DNA from: Candidatus Thorarchaeota archaeon
Lineage (GTDB): Archaea > Asgardarchaeota > Thorarchaeia > Thorarchaeales > Thorarchaeaceae
Assembly: GCA_011364985.1 (NCBI GenBank)
Contig: RDOC01000002.1
Span: 59,538-123,537 of the forward strand
DNA: 64,000 nucleotides
Direction: 5' to 3'
Shown here: positions 8,579 through 17,783 of the stretch, in pieces
Layout of the letters: every line of letters starts with the position of its first letter
Position numbering within the stretch: the stretch's first letter is position 1
Program-made: the position numbers and the translations under genes
Notes under the pieces: model-generated
Told to the model about the DNA's origin: nothing
The model's database searches: none
Seen by the model: only the letters and a program-made list of their open reading frames with translations

Positions 8579-8636
8579 AGGACAAGACTGGCGTTTCATC
8601 GAGTTCAGGGAAGGTCAGATTCTTCTTTTCTCAAGT

Positions 8637-9611
8637 CTAAGATTCTAGCGATTCTAATGATTTTCTCAACACTTCTGGGTTAATTGCGCCAGCCTTGTGA
8701 ACCTTACCTGTTTCAGTATCATTGAGTGTCAATTCAGCTGGACTGAAAAGCAATGGGTCAACTTTGTAGAAGTCAAAATCAAAACTCTTGAACAGATCAT
8801 AGAAAGGGACTCCATATTGGGAAGAGGCTGAGGCAGGGGCTTTTTTAATTAAAGAGGAAATATCATCAGTAGCATCACCATGTACGTAGAGAAATACTCT
8901 ACCACCGTAAAGGATGCAGTCATTGCACATCCCCATGGCTCTAGCATCGTTCTTGGCAGCAGGAGCCACCGGAGCAACTCCATATCCTTTTCTTATCTTC
9001 TGAGTCCTAAAGCCAAGTGTATGTAGTTTGTGCAATCCCACTTCTAGGACTCTGGCAGAGATCTGTACAGATCCTGCTTTGCTTGCCGTTGGCGCAACTA
9101 CACAATGAAGATTCGAAGGAACTATTCCGCATTTCTCGGCAATGAAATCAGTTACTTTCGTAGACGGCAATACATTGGATTCGAGTACTATTACAGCTTC
9201 ATTAAAATCATCTTGATATTCTAACTCATCAAATAGCTCTTTCTCTACACAAGCAAGTGCCCTTGCAGGACCGGACGCCATCGCAACGAAATCATCAACC
9301 TTGATTCTCCATCCTGCGAGTTGAGAACCTAAGGTGGCAATCGAAGGCTTATCCGTGCCCACAATAACAGCAGGCAATGTTATATTGTCGATGTGAGTAT
9401 GTGCAAAACGAACTGCACCCAATCCTCCCATGGATATTTCGCCAATCAGACGCCCAGCCTCTTCACTTCCACTGACCTCGATTCCTGCATCGACTATTGT
9501 TGTTCCATTAGGTTGTTCGATAACAGAACAACTAAGGTTATCCTCTAATTTTAGCATCTCTTTGAAGATGATTAGAGCATTCTGGTTGACACTGGTCTCC
9601 ATGTTTTCCAT
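8637..9611 (-). CDS. mch: methenyltetrahydromethanopterin cyclohydrolase
   Basis: Mch interconverts N5,N10-methenyl- and N5-formyl-tetrahydromethanopterin in the archaeal C1 (Wood-Ljungdahl methyl) branch. At 324 residues it has the family length. Recognisable segments are GGLGAVRFAHTHIDN, the substrate-pocket stretch LAGWRIKVDDFVAMASGPARAL and the conserved CVVAPTASKAGSVQISARVLEV. It lies three bases after fwdC, so these two C1 enzymes are made from one message, with ftr divergent next to them. It starts at ATG 9611 with a GAGGAT sequence a few bases upstream. Confidence 0.95.
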   Translation of the reverse strand: MENMETSVNQNALIIFKEMLKLEDNLSCSVIEQPNGTTIVDAGIEVSGSEEAGRLIGEISMGGLGAVRFAHTHIDNITLPAVIVGTDKPSIATLGSQLAGWRIKVDDFVAMASGPARALACVEKELFDELEYQDDFNEAVIVLESNVLPSTKVTDFIAEKCGIVPSNLHCVVAPTASKAGSVQISARVLEVGLHKLHTLGFRTQKIRKGYGVAPVAPAAKNDARAMGMCNDCILYGGRVFLYVHGDATDDISSLIKKAPASASSQYGVPFYDLFKSFDFDFYKVDPLLFSPAELTLNDTETGKVHKAGAINPEVLRKSLESLES

Positions 9612-9614
9612 CCT

Positions 9615-10469
9615 CTATGACATGTGTTTGTTGGTCTTTGTTTGTAGGAAAATCTCTAGACGTGGATTATCTTCTGAAAAATCTCCAATGAACTTAGTCC
9701 ATTGCTCCTTTGTGCTGATATTATCATCTAGGAAGTCTGGTCGTTTCGATTTGAGATAGCGCAGATAGTAGCCAATGAATTCATTGTTGGCAGTATCATT
9801 CAACCTGTATGTTGGGAGTATAGACTTGACTGTACCAATGCAAATGATTAGTCCTCTGGTTGCTTCTACACCAATTCTCTCATCTACATTTCCACACAGG
9901 ATTATTGTACCACCCATCATTCGAGCAGCAGCTAGAGGCCCTATGTCTCCCCCTATGACAATGAAACCCCGACACATATGGGACGCCAGTTCGGAAGCTA
10001 CGTTTCCCTTTACGTAGACCCGTCCACCTGTCATGCCGGTCTTGCTGCCCCGATATGCAGAACACAGGTTATGATCTGCGTCACCTTCGATTTGTATGTT
10101 TCCTCCAGCCATCTCGGCAGCAGTCCACGAACCTACAGAACCAATTACATGAATTCTGCCCGATTTCATATTAGCGCCAAGGTGCATTCCTGCATTGCCC
10201 TCGATCTTGATTCGTCCTCCATCCATCCCTTTACCAATCATCTTTACCTGATTCAAGTTGCCGCTAAGGAGAATCTCGGTTTCCTTGGCAGTCGGTCCTG
10301 CAGTTCCATCTATGTCAAAGAATTCGGATAGGTGATGAATACTGTTTCCTTGAATGACCGGCATATCTCGAATCTCGTGTAGACTCCTTCTTGCAAAACT
10401 GCTTGGCGTTATGGACTCTGCCTCGATAGGCAAATCCAATGTTGCTCTTAGTTTCATATGCACAGTCAT
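9615..10469 (-). CDS. fwdC: formylmethanofuran dehydrogenase subunit C
   Basis: Subunit C of the Mo/W formylmethanofuran dehydrogenase, a right-handed beta-helix protein related to the C-terminal domain of glutamate synthase. The GXGXG repeats are plain: GKGMDGGRIKIEGNAG, MAGGNIQIEGDAD, MTGGRVYVKGNV, CRGFIVIGGDIG, MMGGTIILCGNV. The enzyme fixes CO2 onto methanofuran as the first step of the methyl branch. At 284 residues the length is normal. A second ATG at 10457 could be used instead of 10469. Subunits A, B and D are not in this window, so the complex is encoded at more than one locus. mch follows directly. Confidence 0.93.
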   Translation of the reverse strand: MTVHMKLRATLDLPIEAESITPSSFARRSLHEIRDMPVIQGNSIHHLSEFFDIDGTAGPTAKETEILLSGNLNQVKMIGKGMDGGRIKIEGNAGMHLGANMKSGRIHVIGSVGSWTAAEMAGGNIQIEGDADHNLCSAYRGSKTGMTGGRVYVKGNVASELASHMCRGFIVIGGDIGPLAAARMMGGTIILCGNVDERIGVEATRGLIICIGTVKSILPTYRLNDTANNEFIGYYLRYLKSKRPDFLDDNISTKEQWTKFIGDFSEDNPRLEIFLQTKTNKHMS

Positions 10470-10556
10470 ATAATGCCCCTTCGAACTTGGACTTTCTCAA
10501 CTTTCTAATAAAAACTGTGAACAGCATTCTGGTTGAAGATACAGAAAAAAGGAGCG

Positions 10557-10566
10557 ATATATATTT
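10557..10566 (+). promoter_or_regulatory. TATA box of ftr, placed for a leaderless transcript
   Basis: TATATATTTT lies about 24-25 bases before the GTG start of ftr (10585), with purine-rich GGAGCG just upstream as a possible BRE. At normal archaeal spacing, transcription would begin at or within a base or two of the start codon, giving a leaderless mRNA. No ribosome-binding site is visible between the box and the GTG, which fits. Confidence 0.65.
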
Positions 10567-10584
10567 TCAAGCCTAGCTAGGGTT

Positions 10585-11490
10585 GTGAAGAGATTGAAAA
10601 TCAATGGCGTAGAGATTGAGGATACTTACGCAGAAGCGTTTAGTATGCATATGAATCGAACGCTGATTACGGCCTACGATTCAGAGTGGGCCCGCATCAC
10701 CGCACTGGAAGCTACTGGATTTGGAACTTCGATCATCATGTCGCCGGCAGAGGCTGGGATAGAGTATGTTTTGAATGATGAGGCAACTCCGGATGGTCGA
10801 CCAGGAGTCAGGGTCATTTTTGCTACAGCAAGGAAAGAGGACCTTCAACAGCAGCTTCTGGCACGTTTAGGACAGTGTGTTCTTAGTAGTCCTACAGCTT
10901 CTGCCTTTGATGCAACACCTGATCCAAGAGATTCGTATGAGATTGGCAAGAAACTAGCAATGTTTGGAGACGGCTATGAGATTAAGAAAGGACCTATTGA
11001 TGGCCGTGTGCTTTGGCTAATTCCTCGTATGAGTGGAACTTGCGTCATTCAGAATACCTTCAATAGCGTCCGTGGAGTGGCAGGTGGAAACATCATTTAC
11101 TTCTGTGAGAATCTTAGTAGTGCAATGGGAAGCGGAAAAGCTGCAGTAAGGGCTATTGAACAGGTTGAAGGAGTGTACACTCCATTTCCCGGAGGGTTGG
11201 TTGGGGCAGGATCGAAGCCATCATCCAAATATAAAGGATTGAAAGCTTCAACAAATGAAGCATTTTGCCCGAGTATTAGGGCGATAGTACCGAACACACA
11301 AGTTCCCAAGAAATGCGAGTTTGTGATGGAGATAGTAATCAACGGTCTCACCGAGAGTATGGTAGCAGAAGCAATGAGAACAGCAATTGAAGTGGTATGT
11401 CGATATACTGGAATCATCAAGATAACTGCAGGCAACTATGGAGGAAGGATTGGAAAATATCAGATAGAGTTGCATGATCTGTTATCGTAG
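10585..11490 (+). CDS. ftr: formylmethanofuran--tetrahydromethanopterin formyltransferase
   Basis: Ftr transfers the formyl group from methanofuran to tetrahydromethanopterin, between the FwdC-containing enzyme and Mch. At 301 residues it has the standard length. Family stretches include EATGFGTSIIMSPAEAGIE, CVLSSPTASAFD, GRVLWLIPRMSGTCVIQN and the C-terminal AGNYGGRIGKYQIELHDLL. The GTG start at 10585 is chosen because the protein begins with the expected INGVEIEDTYAEAF and because of the promoter position. It is divergent from fwdC-mch across a 115-bp gap, so the three genes may share regulation. The presence of these three steps supports an H4MPT-dependent C1 pathway. Confidence 0.96.
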   Translation: MKRLKINGVEIEDTYAEAFSMHMNRTLITAYDSEWARITALEATGFGTSIIMSPAEAGIEYVLNDEATPDGRPGVRVIFATARKEDLQQQLLARLGQCVLSSPTASAFDATPDPRDSYEIGKKLAMFGDGYEIKKGPIDGRVLWLIPRMSGTCVIQNTFNSVRGVAGGNIIYFCENLSSAMGSGKAAVRAIEQVEGVYTPFPGGLVGAGSKPSSKYKGLKASTNEAFCPSIRAIVPNTQVPKKCEFVMEIVINGLTESMVAEAMRTAIEVVCRYTGIIKITAGNYGGRIGKYQIELHDLLS

Positions 11491-11580
11491 ATCATCTCTG
11501 ATTCTGAAAAGCCTTGGAGGTTTTCCGATGACCATCATTAAGTCAAGTCTTGCAACAAGAAGCAGATGTTTTCATCAAAG

Positions 11581-11588
11581 GCTTTATA
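11581..11588 (+). promoter_or_regulatory. TATA box of the SmAP gene
   Basis: TTTATAAT sits about 37-40 bases before ATG 11625. This predicts a short leader containing GAGG about eight bases before that ATG, and argues that the upstream TTG (11550) and ATG (11589) of the same frame are not translated. Confidence 0.5.
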
Positions 11589-11624
11589 ATGTTCAAGATT
11601 GGGATTTCACTTGAGGATGCAGCC

Positions 11625-11852
11625 ATGTCGCAAAATATGCCAATCAAGGCTCTAGAGGCGGTTTTGAATGATGTGATTTCTATAAAGCTGAAGGATCAGA
11701 GAATTTTTCGAGGACGCTTAACAAGATGCGATATGTACATGAACCTCACATTGAGTGATGCAGAAGAGTTAGAAAACAACGAGATTAGGGCAAAATATGG
11801 TGAACTCCTTCTCAGGGGTAACAACATACTGTGGATTCAGATACCTGAATAA
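11625..11852 (+). CDS. Sm-like archaeal protein (SmAP, single Sm domain)
   Basis: A 75-residue LSm protein. Sm1 covers PIKALEAVLNDVISIKLKDQRIFRGRLTRCDMYMNLTLSDA, with the D-x-x-M/F-N-L core that contacts uridine-rich RNA in SmAP rings. Sm2 is GELLLRGNNILWIQIP, matching the usual I/L-R-G-x-x-I/V motif. The frame is open further upstream, but ATG 11625 gives the canonical length, is preceded by GAGG, and lies just downstream of a TATA box. SmAPs form hexa- or heptameric rings in RNA metabolism. It is transcribed alone, converging on the DUF460 gene eight bases away. Confidence 0.92.
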   Translation: MSQNMPIKALEAVLNDVISIKLKDQRIFRGRLTRCDMYMNLTLSDAEELENNEIRAKYGELLLRGNNILWIQIPE

Positions 11853-11860
11853 GAACTGCC

Positions 11861-13924
11861 TTATCTTTCAATCTCTCGACGATATCGTTCGACAAGTTCG
11901 ATTAGTTCTTCTTCGCCTTTTTGCCGTGCCTGTTCTTTTACTTTCAGTATGAAACGATGAAACTGCTGTTCAAACTTCTTTTTACTTATGAAAGCGAACT
12001 CATCAATTCTTTGTAATTCCACCTTGTCAGCAGATATCACTGGAACTGCAGCCTTTACCAATGCATCCTCGGAAAGATGTGACAAAGGAGAGTCGGTTAT
12101 TACGGCACGAACTCCCTGTTCGATTAGTAATCCTGCCGTTTGAGAACCTCCTCCGCTTGCATCCTCAAACAAAACGATATCTCCGAATCTTATGCCAACT
12201 TTCTTATTGTATTCTTGAATGCTTTCTTTTGTGAAGTGCGGAATCAGTTTGATAGCAAGCATATCACCACGCATTTCCAAGTGCTTCACTCCTTTTATGA
12301 GCTTCAATCTATCTTCCAGCATCTTGATGCGTTTGTGCAGTCCGTCAGTTTCTCTTCGCATCTGTTTAAGTTCGGATTCTTTCTTTGCCAGCTCTCTGTC
12401 GCGTTTGATTCTCCAATAATTCTTTTTATTGATGATTTCGAGGCTATGAGCAAGCTCACTCTCTCTGAACTTCAGATATTCCACAACTCGGAGATGATCT
12501 TCAAGTTTCTCGTGGAGAATCTCGTTCTCGGATTCAACTTCCTCATATTTCGATTTTAGTAGATCATATTTTTCCTGAGTGAGGGGTTCTTCAACTTGAG
12601 GAGGTTCAGGTTCTACTTCCACCTCTTCGGATTCTTTATGGAGAAGGATGGAGATTGCCTCAGCCATTGGCATTCCCTTGATAACAAGAGCTTTGAGCTG
12701 ATTCCTGTCTATCACCAGCTGCTTGTCTCTGACTTTGCGATCGATTTGTTCCAGTTTTGGAAGAAGACTGCGGTATGCGTAGACTGCAGCAGTAAGCGCG
12801 TCCCGTTCGTGAGCGTTTCTGATACGCCCTGAATCCGAAAACTCCCTCGCGATTTCCTGTTTGTCAGCTACTGAGATTTCCTTTTTGGGGACAAACAACT
12901 CAGTATTTAGTATGCTTGCGATTTTCTTTACAAAATTAGGGACAGTATTGACATCGGTTGCAACCATAACAGGAATTCCGCGCTCGTAGACTTCTCTTAT
13001 GATGTCCGCTCTAGTAAGTGATTTTGCACTGAGAAGAAATGGATTATGTCCGGAAAGAGGAAGCAAGCATATCGCTGCTGTTGATCCGGGGTCGATTCCC
13101 AAGATGAAGTATTTCGGACGAATTTGAGCTGCGGTAGGTTTGGGCTCCAGAGGCAGAAACTCAGCTCTTTTTCGTACAGGTGAGATAAGAACCTTAAAAT
13201 CTCCTCCGCGTTTGGATTCAATTAGGTCGCGAATGACAGGAAGTGGTGCAAATGCTATGATACATGCACTTGAATATCCAAAATCGGATTCTCTGATATC
13301 AATGTCATAATCAATTCCTGCCTCCTTTACTTGGGACTCAATGAAACGAGTCATCTGCTGTATTACCGAGTGCACCTTTCGCCGAAAACGGTTTGCGCTT
13401 TGGCCTCCTCGGCCTGGTTTTCTTCCTCTTGTAATCTTTATCTCAGTCTGTTCCCCAAAACATTCGAGTCTATGACCCACACCTAGAAAAGTCAATTGAG
13501 CTACAATACGTGCAGCATCAAGAGGCGCAATCTTTCCACGCGCACTCAAACCGTGACATTTGGCAAGCCGTTTTAGAGACATCTGATGCGGAGGAACGCC
13601 TGTCACTTGAACCATCTGTGTTTCTGGTGGAATGCGATTTACGAAGCGGAATAATGACTTGCTATCTGAAACAACTTCAAAGATATTATCAGTGCTTATC
13701 CATTTTGGACGAATTTCACGAATTATCCTCAAGAGATTACTTCGTGATATCTCAGGATATTCATTGAGAATAGTGCCTCCTTTCATTATAACACAGGCAA
13801 ACTTTGGACTTGTCTTTGATTTGGGGCTATGAGATGGAAGTGTATCGAAACCGATGATGAATTCGTTTTCATCGCCCATGGTCTCAGCACTCACTAAAGA
13901 TTCCGTCGGATTGGCTATAAGCAT
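11861..13924 (-). CDS. DUF460 / COG2433 RNase H-fold protein with coiled coil
   Basis: A 687-residue protein of the archaeal DUF460 family. An N-terminal nuclease-like region (about 20-130) contains IGFDTLP. A central RuvC/RNase H-like domain has ILGIDPGSTAAICLLPL (about 274-290) and, about 100 residues later, the acidic HERDALTAAVYAYRSL. These are positions where RuvC-type nucleases keep catalytic carboxylates. A long coiled coil follows (about 425-560, ending in repeated KE/LK heptads), then a C-terminal alpha/beta domain with GDIVLFEDASGGGSQTAG. The function is unknown; the nuclease fold is family knowledge. ATG 13879 (MGDENEFIIGFD) may be the real start rather than 13924. It is divergent from the ArsR-type gene. 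Confidence 0.85.
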   Translation of the reverse strand: MLIANPTESLVSAETMGDENEFIIGFDTLPSHSPKSKTSPKFACVIMKGGTILNEYPEISRSNLLRIIREIRPKWISTDNIFEVVSDSKSLFRFVNRIPPETQMVQVTGVPPHQMSLKRLAKCHGLSARGKIAPLDAARIVAQLTFLGVGHRLECFGEQTEIKITRGRKPGRGGQSANRFRRKVHSVIQQMTRFIESQVKEAGIDYDIDIRESDFGYSSACIIAFAPLPVIRDLIESKRGGDFKVLISPVRKRAEFLPLEPKPTAAQIRPKYFILGIDPGSTAAICLLPLSGHNPFLLSAKSLTRADIIREVYERGIPVMVATDVNTVPNFVKKIASILNTELFVPKKEISVADKQEIAREFSDSGRIRNAHERDALTAAVYAYRSLLPKLEQIDRKVRDKQLVIDRNQLKALVIKGMPMAEAISILLHKESEEVEVEPEPPQVEEPLTQEKYDLLKSKYEEVESENEILHEKLEDHLRVVEYLKFRESELAHSLEIINKKNYWRIKRDRELAKKESELKQMRRETDGLHKRIKMLEDRLKLIKGVKHLEMRGDMLAIKLIPHFTKESIQEYNKKVGIRFGDIVLFEDASGGGSQTAGLLIEQGVRAVITDSPLSHLSEDALVKAAVPVISADKVELQRIDEFAFISKKKFEQQFHRFILKVKEQARQKGEEELIELVERYRREIER

Positions 13925-13995
13925 TCAGATAGAATCAGGAATGTATCAGGAGAGTAAACCAGTATATCCAAACAATAACTATAATAAAGGATACT

Positions 13996-14319
13996 TTGAG
14001 CAACGTGCCAGACTCCTGCGAGGTGTTACAACTGTCAGAATCACTATTGGTTAGCGACGAGGATGCAATCTTACGTATTGGGCGCGCGTTGTCATCCAAG
14101 ACACGACTGAAAATACTGAAACTTTTGCTTGAGAAAGACAAGGACGCAAATGTGACAGAAGTTGCAAGGCATCTTGGTGGTACTGAAGCAAATGCTAGTG
14201 CACAAATCAAGATCCTGTATGATGCAGGACTTTTGGAGTGCCGTTATGAACCTGGACAACACGGGTTAAAGAAAATATCAAAGACGAAGATCAAAAAGAT
14301 TACGATCGACTTGGACTAA
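13996..14319 (+). CDS. ArsR-type winged-helix regulator
   Basis: A 107-residue winged-helix protein. The recognition part reads ILRIGRALSSKTRLKILKLLLEK, NVTEVARHLGGTEANASAQIKILYDAGLLECRYEPG, the standard ArsR/MarR-like layout with the wing near the C-terminus. No metal-binding cysteine motif is present. The start is TTG 13996. It diverges from the DUF460 gene across 71 bp, so it may control that gene; this is inference. A 12-bp inverted repeat lies just past its stop. Confidence 0.8.
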   Translation: MSNVPDSCEVLQLSESLLVSDEDAILRIGRALSSKTRLKILKLLLEKDKDANVTEVARHLGGTEANASAQIKILYDAGLLECRYEPGQHGLKKISKTKIKKITIDLD

Positions 14320-14330
14320 TCATAATATGA

Positions 14331-14401
14331 ATCCCCTTTGGAGTATTCCAATTAGGAAGTCCTGAAGCTGGAAGATAGCATTTCTTTGTTCCAAAGGGGA
14401 T
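14331..14401. repeat. 12-bp perfect inverted repeat between convergent genes
   Basis: ATCCCCTTTGGA (14331-14342) is repeated in inverse as TCCAAAGGGGAT (14390-14401), separated by 47 bases. It lies in the 101-bp gap between the ends of the ArsR-type gene and the acidic coiled-coil gene. It could fold into a long stem-loop in transcripts from either strand, acting as a shared terminator or stabiliser, or be a protein-binding dyad. Confidence 0.6.
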
Positions 14402-14420
14402 ACTTATTCTTTGGGTTTTG

Positions 14421-15011
14421 TTAACTATCTTCTTTTATGAGATGAGCTTTCCATTGGCCGATTCGTTTTAGGATATTGTCACGTTCGTCGTTACGGATAA
14501 GTCTTTTACCTCGAGCACGAAGAAACTTCAATACAACATCCATATCATGAGCAACTCTTTCGTTTACCAAAGGATTTGGCAGGAGGTAATCCTTTGCTGC
14601 TTGGACATACTCAGCAAGCACCTCTGCAGGAGATTCTCCTGTTTGTAGTTCTTGCTGGATTGGGTCCAGCACCCTAGCAATTCTTGTTTCGGGAGTTGAT
14701 GATGATTCAGCTTCGAGAAGAGGTGTTTCCTGTGTGTCTACCTTTTCTGGATGCGCAACTGAAATAGCACTCGCCGTTTCTGATTCTGGGTACTCCTTGT
14801 ACGCATCTGAAAGTATGTCATCTTGTGTAGTATCTACTTTGGAAACCTTTGCAAAAATAGGTAACACGGATTGTTCTGATTCTTCGTCAGCGTTTCTTTC
14901 TGCAATATTCAAACGACGTTTCAATTCATGAAGTTGATTGAAAAGCTCTACAAGTCCTGCTTGCATATTGTCTATCAGTTCTCGAAGGTCTTCAAGACTT
15001 TCATTTGGCAT
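14421..15011 (-). CDS. acidic protein with N-terminal coiled coil, unknown function
   Basis: I do not recognise this 196-residue protein. Residues 1-45 (SLEDLRELIDNMQAGLVELFNQLHELKRRLN) form a likely coiled coil. Residues about 45-120 are a low-complexity acidic linker rich in E, S and T. The C-terminal part (about 125-196) is a compact helical, more basic segment with LVNERVAHDMDVVLKFLRARGKRL. It is the last gene of the minus-strand run pyrG-nurA-herA and lies 86 bases after herA, so it may be an accessory to the end-processing machinery. That is inference from position. Confidence 0.65.
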   Translation of the reverse strand: MPNESLEDLRELIDNMQAGLVELFNQLHELKRRLNIAERNADEESEQSVLPIFAKVSKVDTTQDDILSDAYKEYPESETASAISVAHPEKVDTQETPLLEAESSSTPETRIARVLDPIQQELQTGESPAEVLAEYVQAAKDYLLPNPLVNERVAHDMDVVLKFLRARGKRLIRNDERDNILKRIGQWKAHLIKEDS

Positions 15012-15097
15012 AATATTACCCCCTGCAGGAATCAGAAGTACTGTTCAGGCCGTTCAGTATTACTATGTTTTTGACTCTTGTGGCATGGTATCGTCTT

Positions 15098-16615
15098 TCA
15101 TGCTTTCTTGTCTGCCTTCCTTAGAGCATCTAACAAGCTCTGTACGGTGTCTTTTGGTTCATATTTTCTCTTCCGTATTTTGACAAAAGCAGGAACAGAA
15201 ACGACTTCACCCACAAACAATGCTTCGCCAACTTCGAGTGTTGTTATCGCATCTAATGCGGCCTTGTCTATTCCTTCGCTGCTTCTTCCGATATGGTCAA
15301 GGTCATAGGGATTAGTCGTCCGTAGAATAGCTTGATTGCTACATTGACTCAATACGGTGGTTGAGAGTTTTACAGGTCTTTGAGAGATGAGGCATAATAA
15401 CGCGTGGAATTTTCTTCCTTCTCTGGCCATAGTTTCTATGCGTGTTTTTGGAAGAGCCAGCTCATGCCTGCTTTCAGGGCAGAATTGATGTGCCTCTTCT
15501 AGAATCAACAGGAATGGAGGAATTTCGCCTCGTCGCCTTAGAAATAGGAGTTCATTTACAAGATGTGAAACTACAATCTGTTTCTTCCTGAGACTGATGA
15601 AATCGCTCAAATCGATAAGCGTTAGTTTACCTGGTTGTATTGTTTTGCTGATATCAGGTATCGATTCTTTCCCAAAGAGACCTGTTTCTTCAAGGTTGAT
15701 TAGCCATCCTACAAGTGCCTCGCGGGTGTTTTTACTGATTGTTTCGTCCATTCGAACGTAATCAATAATATCGTTCAATGTGAACCCGTGCTTCATTTGA
15801 GCACTCATCTTAGAAATGATGCGTTTTAGGTCCCGGACTTGAATTGAACTCATATCAGCGACCAAGGAACCAATTGCTTCAGCAGATAATGAACGAACGG
15901 CAACTTGAAAATGCGATCCTCGTATATACTCGATTTCAAACGTATCTGAATCCACACCTAAATCCATCGGAGCAATATCCTTCAAGTATGAATATTCTCC
16001 ATGTACATCTACAACAACAACGGCCATTCTCCCGTTCTCTTTCGTGCGTGCTAGCAACTCTTCTAGTAAGACGGAAACAAAATATGACTTGCCGGCCCCG
16101 CTCATTGCAAGGATAGCTAGGTGTTTTGACAACAGGCGGTCAATTGATGGTGTGAATTCTAGCTCATGATGTGCCAATATACCAAGTTTCGGTCCTTGAT
16201 TATCAAGATGCAAGAAAGCAGAGAGGATGTCATCATCAACTCGATGCACTGAAGCACCAGGAGAAACGGCAAAATATGGACGAAGGGCCTTATCATCTAC
16301 CCAAAAACCTAGAACTTGCGCATGAGCAATCGTATATTGCCATCTATCTGTTGGAAAAATAGAGCGAAGAGGTTCTCCTCTGGACTGATACTCCCTTACT
16401 GCTTCTGCGTGTTGATAATATCGATTTGTCCGAATAAGATCACTGATTCTGGCGATTACTACTCCTTCTTCTGCAGCAACTGACACGAATTCTCCTCTTC
16501 GAGCAGAGATAAGAGATTCCTCGGTTTCCACAACAAATGAGAAGAGCATTACACTTGGTGTGTCTTGCTCGCAGATTACGGTGCCAATTCTGGAATAAGA
16601 CATCTCTTTAGTCAT
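15098..16615 (-). CDS. herA: HerA bipolar DNA helicase/translocase
   Basis: HerA is a hexameric FtsK/HerA-superfamily ATPase that works with NurA, and usually Mre11-Rad50, to resect DNA ends for recombination. The N-terminal HAS-barrel (about 5-90) begins IGTVICEQDTPSVMLFSF. Walker A is AMSGAGKS (about 170-177) followed by FVSVLLEELLAR. The stretch AVVVVDVHGEY is the strand after it, and Walker B with glutamate is FLLILEEAHQFCPES (about 370). The tail has ISQRPVKLSTTVLSQC and FVGEVVSVPAFVKIR, both family features. At 505 residues the length is typical. It starts at ATG 16615, one base after the nurA stop, so they are co-translated. Mre11 and Rad50 are not in the window. Confidence 0.95.
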   Translation of the reverse strand: MTKEMSYSRIGTVICEQDTPSVMLFSFVVETEESLISARRGEFVSVAAEEGVVIARISDLIRTNRYYQHAEAVREYQSRGEPLRSIFPTDRWQYTIAHAQVLGFWVDDKALRPYFAVSPGASVHRVDDDILSAFLHLDNQGPKLGILAHHELEFTPSIDRLLSKHLAILAMSGAGKSYFVSVLLEELLARTKENGRMAVVVVDVHGEYSYLKDIAPMDLGVDSDTFEIEYIRGSHFQVAVRSLSAEAIGSLVADMSSIQVRDLKRIISKMSAQMKHGFTLNDIIDYVRMDETISKNTREALVGWLINLEETGLFGKESIPDISKTIQPGKLTLIDLSDFISLRKKQIVVSHLVNELLFLRRRGEIPPFLLILEEAHQFCPESRHELALPKTRIETMAREGRKFHALLCLISQRPVKLSTTVLSQCSNQAILRTTNPYDLDHIGRSSEGIDKAALDAITTLEVGEALFVGEVVSVPAFVKIRKRKYEPKDTVQSLLDALRKADKKA

Positions 16616-16616
16616 A

Positions 16617-17783
16617 TCAGGCTCCTCCGAAGGGATTTCGTGACCGTCTTTTCTCCAAGGTTGTGTATGTTAATCCAGAAAGTGCCATTAGCCTATCAAT
16701 AATGAGTTGTGCTTCATTCATCGATATCTTTGCTCTGGCATCAGCCTCCAGTATTGGAGTTGGAATACCATATTCTAGATGTTGCCAAGAGAGTGGAAAA
16801 ATAGCTGATAGGGCTTTGTCAATACGTCCTATAGGGTCGTTACTTCCAGCAAGGACTTCGATTCTCAGTGGAAGGTCATCAGCGGCTGTTCTCAAGTATG
16901 TAATCCAGATTGAAGAGGCCCATTCGGATAGGTCATTTGAGAGTGTTTTTGAGTTTTGGTCCAATTCCGTTGAGTATTTGAAGGCAAAGGTTCGCTCCCC
17001 AGTGTCTAGGAATGCATCTAGTAGGTCACAATCTCTTGAGATTCGCAAAAGCCATCTATAATCAACACCTTGCATCTTCTCAAAGGTAGTAGGGTTGCGT
17101 AGGAGATGCGGCAGCAGGTCTCCGAGTAGACTTACAATGCGCGTCGAACGACTATCTTTAATAATGCCGACCAGAATAGTATTCTTCTTCATAGCTTTAG
17201 AATAGAGCTGCTTGTAAAGAGCTGCGACTTCTTGGAACTTTGCATACACAATGGACCCAGTTTGAGGGCGGTCTCGTGGATGATAAAAGAGAGATCCATC
17301 GACGAGAATCAAATCAGTCTCGAATTTATCAAGAACTGCAATTGTAATTCTCAATTCGGCAGCCATACGTTCCAATGATGCTAGCTGATCAAGTTCCGGA
17401 CCAGGCAGTGTCAGCATGACTGGGGTTATGTTTGGCTCTGGAAATGCCTTTGGAAAGAAATCGACATGAAGACCTTCTTTCGGACCAAAATGAAATATGA
17501 CAGCTATACCACGTGTTAGTACTAGATCCATAGATCTGAATCTCTTCCTGACAAGACCGCCATCTATTCCGGCAATACGCAATCCTGATAGATCTACAGG
17601 CGCGATAGTTTTTGAGAACTCGGGTTCTGCAATACTTGCGGTAATAGCTGGAAACTTGCTCAAATCAATTGATTGTTTGAGTTCTCGTAAAACAGAGCCA
17701 AAGCGGTTCCGTGTGGATTCGATTCTTTCGATCTCCTCGACTAATTTAGCAAGCATTGTGTCGAGGCTTTTGTCCACTGTCAA
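16617..17783 (-). CDS. nurA: NurA 5'-3' nuclease
   Basis: NurA is the nuclease partner of HerA in end resection. The RNase H-like core starts with IAGIDGGLVRKRFRSMDL (about 68-86), whose aspartate coordinates manganese in known NurA proteins. A second acidic motif is DLILVDGSLFYHPRD (about 157-171). The LVGIIKDSRSTRIV stretch (about 204-217) is the third conserved block, and GIPTPILEADARA near the C-terminus is typical. At 388 residues it fits the family. The start is TTG 17783, overlapping the pyrG stop as TTGA. The order pyrG-nurA-herA suggests one transcript. Confidence 0.92.
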   Translation of the reverse strand: MTVDKSLDTMLAKLVEEIERIESTRNRFGSVLRELKQSIDLSKFPAITASIAEPEFSKTIAPVDLSGLRIAGIDGGLVRKRFRSMDLVLTRGIAVIFHFGPKEGLHVDFFPKAFPEPNITPVMLTLPGPELDQLASLERMAAELRITIAVLDKFETDLILVDGSLFYHPRDRPQTGSIVYAKFQEVAALYKQLYSKAMKKNTILVGIIKDSRSTRIVSLLGDLLPHLLRNPTTFEKMQGVDYRWLLRISRDCDLLDAFLDTGERTFAFKYSTELDQNSKTLSNDLSEWASSIWITYLRTAADDLPLRIEVLAGSNDPIGRIDKALSAIFPLSWQHLEYGIPTPILEADARAKISMNEAQLIIDRLMALSGLTYTTLEKRRSRNPFGGA

